Assembly: GCA_028023455.1 (NCBI GenBank)
Contig: JAQFVV010000143.1
Span: forward strand, 2,148,001 to 2,212,000
Length of the DNA: 64,000 nt
Origin: Epiperipatus broadwayi
Lineage: Eukaryota > Onychophora > Udeonychophora > Euonychophora > Peripatidae
Direction of reading: 5' to 3'
Positions within the stretch are counted from its first letter, which is position 1. Every line of letters starts with the position of its first letter. Shown here one piece after another: positions 1 to 11,352 of this stretch. A program made the translations under genes and the position numbers. The notes beneath the pieces are model-generated. The model did no database searches, was not told where the DNA came from, and worked only from the letters and a program-made list of their open reading frames with translations.

Positions 1-2427
1 TGTTAGTAAAATGTTATTAAATTGGCATATTATCTCCGCACAAGTTATAATACACTCCATAAAATTATATTCGTTAAATAATTAATGTAAAGAGGATTTT
101 ATAAAAACAAATCCCAAGTTTTGTAAATAAACAATATCATTCTAAGTGTGAAACCTTTTGTAATATTGTATTTTCACAATATTTTATTAAATATATATTT
201 CATGTAAATCCTGGTTTGTTGTTGAATTATTATTTTCTAATTAGTATTTAGAACTATTTTCTTTAGCTAATAACTTATCATTAATAAATATAACCTTCAT
301 AAATGTAATTCCTGGGCTACTCTTATCTCGATCATCATCATCAGTCTGAACTTATGTTCTACCACTTTGCTTCTGGGCCTGGAATGAAAATAATTGTATT
401 GTATCATCAGGATTGTTGTTCATTGGGTCAGAGACTCAAAGAATAGGAAAATAGGTTAGAATTCAGGATTGCTCCTGACCTGTGTATCTCGAGCATGATC
501 GGATTCGAGGTACTTTTGCTTAGGATTTGAATCTTGTTAAGTGAGCATACTGTCTTGACCAGTACAATATATATATATAATAGATATTACTTCAGTATGT
601 TCATCTTTTCCAGCAAAAAGTATGTATATATAAAGATAATACCAAGTATTATGATTTTTTTTTTAGCTATAATAATCCTTGAGATTCGTTGTTTCCTTTT
701 TGTCAACAAAATAATTTTTATTTAGTTCATTGATTATATATTTTTTTGGACTTGGCTGGAAATGCTAAGTTAATCCATTAATTATTATAGACCATTGTAT
801 AATAGAGTAAACTTACTTTATTCCATGAAATAGTCTATGATACTTTTCCATTGGTTGATAAGTGAATAAATCAGTTTATTGTTTGTGTTTTTGATTTTTT
901 TAATTGGTAAGCATCAGTAGATTTTTTACCTCCGCTTTCTTTTATATGGTCAATAAATAGATAGAGCCAGGTTGGTATAACAATGTTATTTATTCATGAA
1001 TCAGATATCTTTATTTTATGTTAAGGCATCTTCTCAATTGTAGACTGGATAATAATAACTCATTCTCTAAGGAGTAACCATTCTAGCTGAGAAAATGGAC
1101 TACTGTAGTTTTTAACAAGTCATTCTGGTGGAATTTAAATTACACATGTAAAGGGCCATTGTGTAATTAAATAATGATTTAAGTATTAACAATATACCTC
1201 TAATTTTGTTCATATATTTCTGACATGAACTTCATCAAGGCAGGTTATAGAGAATATTTTATCCGATAATGGTTTTTACAATAAATTTTTTCCCAGTCTG
1301 CTCTCTCTGTGAGCAAAATGTCTTCTGATAATTACTACTATCACCGTCTTTTTAAAGGTATTATTCGTGTTTAAATTATTCACATCCATCCAAACTTTTA
1401 TCTTTATCTCAATATCATCTTTATCGATAAACAAATTAGTCACTTTCTATCAATGGCATATTTATTGATAAACATTTATTACGAAGAATCATAAAATATT
1501 GACATTGTATTAAAAATAATCTACGTTTTAATTTTTTGTTTTCACAAATGTGTATGCGTTTATAAAATGCACTTTTAACAATATTCTACTTTAAAATATT
1601 TGACATCACAAATGATATATATATATAGACAGCATTTATTATTTGGTAATAAAAGTTTGAAGTTTGCTAAAAGTGGATTCTGCATTATCTAATAAAAATT
1701 AACATTTCAATTTTGAAGAAATGAAAGGTTTTTAGCTGTGTAAAGTCTTTAATCCTTTTCTCACAGTTAGATTTTCCTCTTCAATAAAGTAATCAGGAAG
1801 CTTTTCTTGCAGTAAGACATTTTGTAAACATATTACTTGTTTTAAAACAAGAAGAGTTAGGCTTTTTCTAACAAATATTAAATTAAATATTTTCTCATCG
1901 TTTTATTTTTTTTATAAAGGTACATCATTAAATATATGTCCATATTAATGCATACTATAACATTTTTTTATTATCTCTCTACAGTTTGTTATGCTTTACA
2001 AGAAAGCTAAATATCTTCTGTGCATGTTAATAACTACTATTCATGTTTTTTCTGTAATTATTATTACCTTGTATTATACCAAAGAATAGGGATTTTAATT
2101 TCTATGACTACATAATCTATATGAAGCAATTGTAACTTCTATCATTTAAGTTAATAATTTTTTCTATCATTCTGTTCTTTATTAAAAATATTTTTTGCAT
2201 CCAGCCATTTCTCAATTATTTTATGCAGAATATTTTTTTCAAATACTAAACCCTTCTCACTAAATCTTTAATCATTATGAATACTTTACAATTATTTAAT
2301 ATGCAATAATCAATTAAATTTACTAGCGCACCGTTTAGATTACAATTGTATAGAAATAAGCAAATACTTTATACTTTGTGGCTAATTAATTGTATAGAAA
2401 GTCTTCGTCCCTCCTCACGAGTGCAGT
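1..2427. other. A+T-rich stretch without recognisable gene
   Basis: I see only A+T-rich sequence with short homopolymer and TA runs and no frame with conserved protein character. A short open frame near 534-725 is compositional (Ile, Phe, Tyr, Lys) and is not supported as a gene. Confidence 0.6.
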
Positions 2428-2587
2428 TAAACAGTGATATTAAGTGAAAGGATACCCTGACTACAGTCATGCTGTTAAGATTGTCTCATATAAGTGCATT
2501 TGAAAATAAGACATCATTCTTATTTTCTCAAAGTCTATATCTTGTGACTGGGGCAAGAGTATCCTTGAAGTTTAACATCACTGTTTA
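2428..2587. repeat. Foldback (inverted-repeat) element, about 160 bp
   Basis: The arm at 2428-2456 (taaacagtgatattaag...) is the imperfect reverse complement of the arm at 2559-2587 (...aacatcactgttta), so the segment can fold into a hairpin. There is no coding capacity. It resembles a MITE or foldback relic; no target-site duplication was seen. Confidence 0.5.
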
Positions 2588-3521
2588 ATGATGCTAATGA
2601 TTATATAATGATTTAATACATGAGCACATATTGACATATATAATACAAAATAATTTATTTTGTAAAAGATTTATTTGCTTTTACAAATCGTGTCCACAGC
2701 CAAACAAAATGATCTTATGGTGGCTATTTTTTATGGTGGCTATTTTTAATTGTATTTCCTTTTAACATCTAGATTACAAATGATTTTATTTTTAGGACAT
2801 TAAAAAATTTCTACATTATTTACTTTAATTCCATCCATTAAGATTGTTTATTTTATTCCCCCCCCCCACTACCATTGTTTTTTGCTTTGGCACTGTTTAG
2901 GGATAACTCATTATTTTCCTGTCTCATTTAGCATTTCTAACAGAAATGTCTATCTTTCTTCATCTTCTTCAATAATTATTATATCACCTGAATATTTTCA
3001 GTTATTAATTCTCATTTTATGCTTTTCACATATGCCTCCATTTTCACACAAGCTTCCAATTTTTTCACATACTTTGATTACTGCTTCTGGGAAATCATAG
3101 TAATTCTTTAGAAGTTTAATTAGTTTATTATTTACTCTATATTATATACTTCCTATTTTATCTTTTGGACAATAATATAAAAAAAAAAACATTTTGAATG
3201 CATAACATAAATGGTTTGCTTTTCTGCACTAAAATAAAATCACAATATTTGTCTTGCTTTTTCTAAATCAAGTTTTTCATTAGAAAAATATTTTGTCAAA
3301 TGAGCCTTTAATCCTTATTTAAGATGGTTATTAAGTCTAAATCTTCAATGCTTATTGGTGTGATGGCTTTGTATAATCTTCATGTTCCATCTTAATTCTA
3401 TATTTGTAAATTGGATATTATAGGCATTGCATTTTTAAAATGTAACACAGTTTATTTTTTAATTGCAATGAAATCAAGCCATATATCATGTGCCTTAATT
3501 TAATAAGTTTGTATTTCATGT

Positions 3522-4006
3522 TATATAATGAGGGTGTCATACCTCTTAATAAGCTTTTCAGAACATCCCTATACCCAGACCAGTTTCTAGTTCTGGCTTT
3601 CAGTAAATCTCTAGGATATTCAAGCATTAGATTTAAAATAACAGGTCAAAATCAACACTTTATCTAATGTTTAACTATTAAGTAGAAAATCTGAAATTTT
3701 CAGACATCCCCATGTCTTCAAATCCAGCTATCTAATTATTAATATATGGTGTATCTGAACTTAATTCAGTCTTATATGGCTATTTAAGTTAGATAGCAGG
3801 ATTTGAAGACATACGGATGTCTGAAATTTTCAGATTTTCTATTTAATAGTTAAACATTAGATAAAGTGCTGGACTTGACCTAGTATTTTAAATATAATGC
3901 TTGAATATTCTAATGCTTCACTGACAAAACCCAGAGCTAGAAACTGGTCTGAGGACAGGGATGTTTTGAAAAGCTTGTTAAAAGCTATTGACATGCTCAT
4001 TATATA
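3522..4006. repeat. Long foldback element, about 485 bp
   Basis: The left arm 3522-3735 and right arm 3789-4006 are reverse complements along more than 200 bp with scattered mismatches and small indels, around a roughly 50-bp centre. The motif gaccagtttctag with the following tggctttca recurs in the 17037-17345 foldback, so the two look like diverged members of one family. Open frames within it on the minus strand are not genes. Confidence 0.7.
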
Positions 4007-4999
4007 AAAATAGCTTATTTTTTCATTTTTAAAAATGCTTCTACCATATATAATAATTTCCCCAGCTCTTCAAACATTTTGAGGGCTCCTAATATTATTT
4101 AATAATTATCTTTTTTTTTTTCTATTATAAGAAGATAATGCAGTCACTTATTGCTTGTCAGATGACTTTCATGATTTTTTATAATAAAATTTGTTTATAC
4201 AATTCAAAACAGTATTGTAATCAAATTTATTCTTACTAGACTTTTTTTTTTAATCTTTCTTTTTATAACATATGGTAGCTGCATTTTTCTAATGCAGTAT
4301 CTTATATTAATTTTCCTGACAATTTTAACTTCCATGTATCTTATACCATTCTTTGCCCTATATTGTTAATCTGAAATTTTTGAATTGCCTTTTGTTTCTC
4401 AGCATTCATTTTTTCTATACTATTTTGAATGTTTTCTTGTATGATCTAATTATTTCTAATCTTTTCTTTTTTTAGCATAGTTTTATTAATATCCATCTTC
4501 AAAACCTTAAGAGATTTTGTGATTTTAAATCTAGCTAATTTTATTTATTCTGTTCCTTAAGTTGACTATTATATATATATAGTTAGACTTCATTCTATTC
4601 TTATATTGAATTATTAAACTATGATCCAAATGCATATCTGATCCTTCAAAAGATTGATATTATTATACCATTGTCTATTTATAAAATCATAGTACATCAC
4701 AATATAGCTGCAGAAAAAAGTTTGTTGTTAACCCTTAAAAGAACCAAGAAGAGAAAATTCCTAATGGCCATTCTATACATTCTTGTTGTTACTAATATGT
4801 GATTATTTATATGATATATAAACATGGATAAGTTGCTCATCACCACATATTAGCTAGAGTGGTATGTTTATTGGTTTTTCATTGTCTTTCTTTTTAATTG
4901 TCTTATACATCAGTTTAGTTTTCTTGAAAGCAGGATAAATATGTATGAATAATTTTTTTCTTAGATATTCTTAATCATGATAGACAAAATCAAATTGTA

Positions 5000-5336
5000 T
5001 CTTTATTCCCAGAGTTCTATAAGTCAAGGCTGCAGTTGGTGACCAAAGGTTAAGAATACCTTGATTGCAGACTGCCATTCAGTGATAGCTTTTTTAAAGC
5101 TAACTATAATTTTTAAATCAATTGTCACAAATTTAACAATATGCCATTTAAAATTGGACAATTTTTATTCCAATTGATATAATCTTCTTTCACTTGAAAG
5201 TAATCAGCAGTCGTAGACACATAAGTAAATCATCTTGAATAGAAACTTGGGTCCACAATTAACAAAGTAGTAGCACTTTCTACCTTTAGTTACCAATCAC
5301 TGCCTTGGCTGTTGATTTCATAAATTTCTGAGAATA
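5000..5336. repeat. Foldback element, about 335 bp
   Basis: Terminal arms of about 50 bp are imperfect inverted repeats: tcaaggctgcagttggt near 5023 against the complement of accaatcactgccttgg near 5292. The interior is A+T-rich and non-coding. A non-autonomous transposon relic is the simplest reading. Confidence 0.5.
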
Positions 5337-5664
5337 AGAGCTGTACTTTAGTTTTATCTGTTATGATTACAAATATCTGTTTTAAAAACTTAATTCACAC
5401 ATAGTCATTCTGCCTCCAAAAAAATTCAACTTATATTTCAGTTAGGAATTATTAAGTAAATGAGAAGAAAGTTTATTGTATTTCTTGATCTTAAACTGAA
5501 GAATTAAAAAATCAATAAACTTACTTTGCTAACTGATGTATGTTGTTGAGCAGTCCATGCATGTTACTTTACCATATGAATAATAACATAGTGATAATAG
5601 TTGCAATGACAATTGTCTTGTTTGATTCCTTTAAGATTTCAAAGAAAAATTAATGAGTCTACTT

Positions 5665-6183
5665 CAGTGGTCTTCAACCTTTTCACACCTACGGACCGGT
5701 AAAAATAAGGATAAGGTTCCGTGGACCAGCAAAAATAACGATAAGATTTCGCAGACCGGCAGAAGTCTATAGATAAATATTCTTAAAGATAAGCATAATT
5801 GTTATAACTGATCAAAACAACAATGTTAAATATATAAGATAAAGTTTTATATATATATGGAGTTTATATAATAAAAAACTTTTTTTAAAATTTTTTTTTA
5901 GAAAAGTAATAAAAAATTTAATTCTCCCCCCCCCCCCCATAAACATCTGTGGTAACTAGAAAAACAAATTAATTTATGAATGATTGATTATATTTTGTTT
6001 TCGTTCTTTTTTAATTGGGTAAAAATGAGATGAAAAAATAAATAAAAATTGGCTATATTAATTAAAAGTTTAAACTCTTATTATTTATTATTAGAAACTT
6101 TTTACTGCCCGTCTAGCACGCGGACTTGCAGAAAAGTTCCGCGGCCCAGCACCGGGCCGCGGACCAAGGGTTGAAGAACACTG
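5665..6183. mobile_element. Non-autonomous hAT transposon with 8-bp TSD
   Basis: The element starts CAGTGGTCTTCAACC and ends with the near-perfect complement GGTTGAAGAACACTG. It is flanked by exact 8-bp direct repeats GTCTACTT at 5657-5664 and 6184-6191. An 8-bp duplication and CAGNGG-type terminal repeats are hallmarks of the hAT superfamily. The subterminal G+C-rich blocks (acggaccggt near 5691, gcggcccagc near 6141) resemble Tip100/Zaphod-like elements. At 519 bp with no transposase frame it is a deletion derivative or MITE. The interior holds a poly-C run at about 5926-5938. Confidence 0.92.
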
Positions 6184-7015
6184 GTCTACTTTCAGTTCCT
6201 TTCTGCAGTTGCATGTGTGAAAAGTTTTACATAATTAATATCTACAGAAAAATTTCATAATATAATTGATTTTTACATGTATAGATAAAATGATTATCTA
6301 GTCAGATAAACGGATGGATTAGTTAAAAGCATGTTGAATGGATGGACAGAGTGATTTATTGATTAATTAGTTACTGTATACAGTATATCCATTTAATTAA
6401 TAATCATTGATTTATATAAAAAAAATTACATTCTTAGTTTAGAAAAGAACATTTGATATGTCATAATCAATTTGCTTTAGTGAGATTTAAAATTTTCATT
6501 ACTGGAAACAAATATTTGCATTACTTCTAATCAATTTATACAGTCAAAATTTTATTTAAGAAAAGAATTTAATAAGAAAGATATTTTTCTCAACTATTTA
6601 CTCCTCCTTCGTGTAAGTAAACTTTATAATCGCCAGAAGAAATCTGACAATGAGGTAATATTAAACAAAATTATTATTACCTAAAATTTATTTATTATTA
6701 ATATAACTTTGTTTAAATTAATCGACGCTACCATCATTTTTTATACTGATTAGGAATTATGACATAATAATCAGAATATATCTCAATACTATAGAAAATT
6801 CATTTCAAATGACGGAATATCAGAAATCATCGTCATTAAAATATACTATATAGCTAAAAGAAATAATGTTTTAAAAATTGTCAGCTATCAAATAAGAGAC
6901 AAGAAAAGTTTCTTAATCAAGATATATATGGTTCATTCTGGCCGGGGGGGACGAGCTTTCACATATAAAATAAATACATCGGTATTTTCTTATTTTTGTT
7001 ATGATAGTTTCAAAA

Positions 7016-7148
7016 TGATCATTGATTGTTTTTCATTTACCGTGGGATTTTTTTCTCATTGTTTAATTATCATTGAAATTAACATTTGATTTGTTTTAAC
7101 GTTTAATTTTGTAGCGTTAGTTTTAAAACAATCATTGATTGTTTTTAG
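7016..7148. repeat. Short direct repeat, about 20 bp, spaced 112 bp
   Basis: The string atcattgattgttttt occurs at about 7017 and again at about 7129. It may be a remnant duplication; no further structure is seen. Confidence 0.35.
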
Positions 7149-7428
7149 ATTACTATTTATCGCGTGCTTTCGATCTTTTGTTTTTCTAAAAACTAATTTT
7201 AATAAATGAAAACTTGAAAATTATTTTTTTTATATAACTATTTTCTTCTTTTATTTTAATAAATTGTTTTAAAATCAGATCTGATTTATTATTTTTGATA
7301 ATTTGGGTAATAATAATTAAAACATTAAAAACAATGTGACTTAATGATTATGAAAATAAATGATACTGTATTCAATAGATTTTTATAACAATGGCAGCCT
7401 AGGAGATAACGTTATTTGGTTTTCTTAT

Positions 7429-7472
7429 TATTCAAAAAGTATTTTTCTAATATTCAAAAAGTATTTTTCTAA
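7429..7472. repeat. Perfect 22-bp tandem duplication
   Basis: Two adjacent identical copies of a 22-bp unit beginning tattcaaaaagta lie at 7429-7450 and 7451-7472. This is a recent local duplication without coding content. Confidence 0.85.
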
Positions 7473-7576
7473 TATATTTAATTCAAAATAATGAGATTTA
7501 TCATAAAATTAAGAACATCATTTATTAGTTACATATAAGAAAATTAATATATTATTATGGTTAGTTACATTTTGAA

Positions 7577-7760
7577 TTACCGATGTCAAACTAACTCAAC
7601 CTATATCTTTGGCACCATCCACTTTAGAAAAATACAGTAATGATTATTAACCAATTATTTACTAAACTAGAGACAGTCTCTAGCACAGATATAAAGTTTA
7701 AAACTCGATTAAAGATTAATATATCTGATTTTTTAAAATTAAGCACACGCACATGGGGCT
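7577..7760. repeat. Half copy of the 22.3-kb foldback family
   Basis: The order of motifs (tgtcaaactaactc, caccatccactttag, aatgattatta, tctagcacagatataaa, ttaaagattaatatatctga) matches the left arm of the foldback at 22339-22778. The complementary right arm is missing, so this is a one-armed, diverged copy. Confidence 0.6.
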
Positions 7761-7830
7761 ATTCTCATTTCTCTTTTCCACGTTTAATATCTTTATAAAT
7801 GTATTAAATAACCTCAATACTATCACATAT

Positions 7831-7935
7831 ATATATATATTTTTTTAAAGTGTCATAGCATCGGCCGGGACGCGAACCCGCAACCCGGGCAACTGCCTGC
7901 AAGTGCAAGGCAGTCGCGCTGACCTCTCGACCACC
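7831..7935 (-). mobile_element. Short tRNA-derived SINE with TSD
   Basis: On the minus strand the sequence opens with an A-box match TGGTCGAGAGG, continues through a G+C-rich tRNA-like arm, and has a near-consensus B box GGTTCGCGTCC. It then ends in a T/A-rich tail. The piece is bounded by direct repeats atcacatat at 7822-7830 and 7936-7944, as expected for target-primed retroposition. The G+C content is strikingly higher than the surroundings. There is no long body, so this is essentially a tRNA-related head plus tail. The parent tRNA is not certain, and a decayed tRNA gene is the alternative. Confidence 0.75.
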
Positions 7936-7944
7936 ATCACATAT

Positions 7945-9214
7945 TTTTTTAAATTCATATAAATAAAATTACAATAAAAGACAAATGACCCTCAAGATAC
8001 ATTTGTAATATATAGCAGTGGAATGTTTTATTTTTACTATATACACAGATAAAAAATTTTAAATCCAAATATCTATTATTCAAAAATTTCCATCATCCAA
8101 ACAAAATTACGATCAATAAATTAGTTTTTATAAATATCAACAAAAATATATTTTGTATCTAATCTATAAAGTAATAAGTCCAATTGCAGTCAGTTGCATG
8201 TTTTTACCTTAATCCAATATCTCCAATTGTTTTAGGATCATATAGTCAAACTTTTAAAAAAATAACAGCCAAAAATAGAGGGATGAAGAAGAGATCATTG
8301 AAAAAGAATGAATACATTTTTCATTGTTTTATGTACTTTTAAAAAGATTATATGGAATTGTTAAGTGGAAAAGCAATATTTTCTTAGTAAGCTCTGCAAT
8401 ACCTCAGAGTAGTGCTAATGGATGAACTTACCATTTATGATGTGATTTATATTGCATTTGAATAATCAGTATACAGATGATTGGATTGGAATTTGAGATT
8501 ATATAGTTGTAAACGAATGATAAAAATTATAGTTTTTAGTTTTTATTATTAGATGTCAGGAATTATCAATAAAAAAATAAAGCTTTATAATTCAAAAATA
8601 AAATTGCATACAATGATGATATTTGTTCACATTTTATGTATCAAGTAGAAATGATTCAAATGTAATTTTTTGTTTCAAGATTGTTTTAAATTATTTGAAA
8701 AATGTTTATTTAATAAAAGTAAAATATATTTATTTTTATAATTATATAACATTTTAAAAATGAGTTAAACTTACATTGTGGAAAAAAAAAAGAAAAAAGG
8801 TGTTATTTGAACTAATGTAAAAGTAAGCTTTGTTGTCTTTTTTGTGAAATAAATTTATAGCTTTACTCTTTTTCTTAGTTATATTTAAACTTCATAATAA
8901 ATTATGTTAAAAATAGTTTTATTGTCTAAAAACTATTCCAACTGAAAACCACATATATAAAAAATTAAAATTTGCAAAGTTAATCTTAATTTAATTATGT
9001 CACTTGGCTATGGAAGAGTTTAATAACTGCCATAAAAAAGTGTACCAATATAAAAATAAGCAGAACTGCCAAAAAAAAAAAAAGTTAAAAAAAGCAGTAA
9101 TTTACCAGTAAATTTTTTATCAAAACAATGCAATTTATGAAGAAAAAAATGAAAATAAAACTTTTTCAAATTATCCATTAAGAAGAATTGAATATCTAGA
9201 GTTTTGTAAATTGT
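7945..9214. other. A+T-rich stretch, nothing recognised
   Basis: Only A/T homopolymers and low-complexity sequence are visible; no frame, repeat arm or RNA signature was supported. Confidence 0.5.
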
Positions 9215-10800
9215 TTTACAAAGAGTTATTAATGTTGTAGATCGACAAGAAAGGCTATAGAAGAGAATAAAAGTCTCAAAAGAATAAGGAAAGTTGTTTC
9301 AGGAATAAAAAATTGTATTATTACTGAAAAGAAGGATGATGTGAAATATGTGGAAGAATTATGTAAAAAATTATATAGTAATAAAGGACAATAAAGCAAA
9401 ATATTGCTATAATTACTACATCTATATTGTCAAATGTTTTAAGCTCCAGGAAGTAATAGAAATATTATTGATATAAAAAAAAAGTGAAGAAATAGAAAAA
9501 TTGTTAGTAAAGTTATATATCAAATGTCTGAATGATAAAGATGTACCAGATGATTGATAAAATTCAGAAGTAATATTAAAATTTTAAAAAGGTGTGAGAA
9601 ATTATATATCTATTGGTCTTCTATTAGTTCTATTCAAAATTTTTATTAAAAAAATTACAATTCATCTACAATGAACTTTGGATTGTAATCAGCCAAAAAA
9701 AAAAAACCAATCTGGATTTAAAGATAGTTTTAGCATAGTTATATCATAACCATGTATTGAGAGAATATAAAAAGGACCAATGAATTTGAATTGCCATTAT
9801 ACTTTGAATTTGTAGATCATGAAAAGGCATTTGATTCTATAAGCATCTTTAATGCTTTGGATTATTAAGAAATAGACCCTGAATATTATCATATTCTGAG
9901 AATATTAATTAAAATTCTACAGAAGTAATTAGATAACATTATAATATTAAGAAGATTATCATCATTAAGGGTTATAATAGGATTATTCCATATCTCCAAA
10001 GTTTTATTTTGCAGCATTTTTAGAAGAAGTATTTTTTTTGGAATAAAATAGAAAGCTAAAGGTATAAAATGATGTGGAAATTATTTAACTTATCTAGATT
10101 TTGCAGATAATTCTTCAAAATTGCAAGAAATGTTGCAAGAGTTATCAGATGAAAATAAGAAAGTAAAACAAAATATAAATAAATGCTAAAAAAAACTAAT
10201 ATAATGTTGAATGGATTTTTTCAGAAGAAGAAAATAAAAATAGATAATCATGACTTGGAAATTAACAATTACAAATATCCTTGGCCATATATATATATAT
10301 TGAAACATAATGAATGGATAATTCATGGAATCAAACAGATGAGTACTTTTGGTATTAATAATTTAATACTAAAGGAAAATATGACTAATATGTTTGAAAA
10401 GAAAAGTTTTTAATAGATGTGCTTTACTACTTTTTAGGTTGTGAAACATGGACATTTAACAGAAGTGTAATATAGAGACTTCAAATCATTCAATGAATTA
10501 TGAATAATAAGATGAGTTTGAAAACAAAATACATGGATAAAATAATAAACAGGTATTACTGTTATCACTGAAAGTATTGTGAAACTAAAATTAGTTGAAT
10601 GGCCATATTTCTAGAAGAGATGATGATAGAGGTGCCTTTGAAATTGTAACTCAAGACATTGTGCCAGACCTAGAAAGGGACCACATGTGAAATAGATTGG
10701 TGAGAGAAAAACGTTTTTTGAAGGATAGGGTGAATGAAAACAAGCTATGGATTTGAAAAACTGCAATAAACTTGGAAAGACTTCCATCCTGCAGTAGAAC
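9215..10800 (+). pseudogene. RTE-like non-LTR retrotransposon relic (reverse transcriptase)
   Basis: Decayed reverse-transcriptase pieces follow one another in the right order across shifted frames. KCLNDKDVPDD lies at 9522-9554. A TLDCNQP-like block sits near 9675. FVDHEKAFDSI at 9809-9841 is the first catalytic aspartate motif. DYSISPKF...AAFLEEVF at 9981-10034 is equivalent to the QGDTISP block. YLDFADN at 10091-10111 stands for the FADD catalytic motif, with its second aspartate now Asn. GCETWTFNRS at 10438-10467 and GHISRRDDDR at 10601-10630 are C-terminal motifs. This order is typical of the RTE-type endonuclease/reverse-transcriptase proteins common in invertebrates. Many stops and frameshifts make it inactive. 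The endonuclease N-terminus is not visible, as expected for 5' truncation. A continuous 76-codon frame at 10183-10413 is one surviving piece. Confidence 0.85.
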
Positions 10801-11142
10801 AATAAATGGTGATAATATTGTATATTAAAGTTTTATATTGTTACTAATAAAATATATTTACACAATATGTCTGAATATATGAATGAAATTATAAATACTA
10901 ACATTAATGTCTATTTATATTTTTAACAGAGTTTGGGTTCACAATGAGAAGGTAAAAGATCTATTCTTGAAATCTGAAAAATTTACAATCTAAAAAAGCC
11001 CATTGGATGTGTATTACTATATTAATTACATACATATTCATACATTAATATATTCTGTAATAATTAAACAATTTCTACTGGCTTTTAGTTATTAATATTA
11101 ATACTTTATCAGGATTTCTACATATATATTGTAGTAATAAAT

Positions 11143-11352
11143 ATAATAAGTGTGCTTATATGCAACTATAGAGAAGCTTGTTATTTCTATAAATTAAATA
11201 TGACTTAGTGCTTTCAAGAATTTATGGCATTCTCATATTCATAGCAAGATAGAATTTATGGCATAAGAATGCCATAAATTGTCAAAAGTGTTAAGCCATG
11301 CTTAATTTATAGAAACAAGCTTTTCTATAGTTGTATATAAGTGCACTTATTA
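11143..11352. repeat. Foldback element, about 210 bp
   Basis: The outer arm 11143-11206 and arm 11290-11352 are inverted repeats (agaagcttgttatttctat against atagaaacaagctttt). An inner pair (tttatggcattctcat against aagaatgccataaat) extends the hairpin almost to the centre. It is non-coding. Confidence 0.7.

Noticed and set aside
2882-3100. 72-codon plus-strand frame
   Set aside because: Ser/Phe/Ile-rich compositional frame with no domain or supporting signals.
6614-6619. Perfect GTAAGT donor at 6614
   Set aside because: No acceptor-bounded open exon upstream and no promoter; an isolated hexamer is weak evidence.
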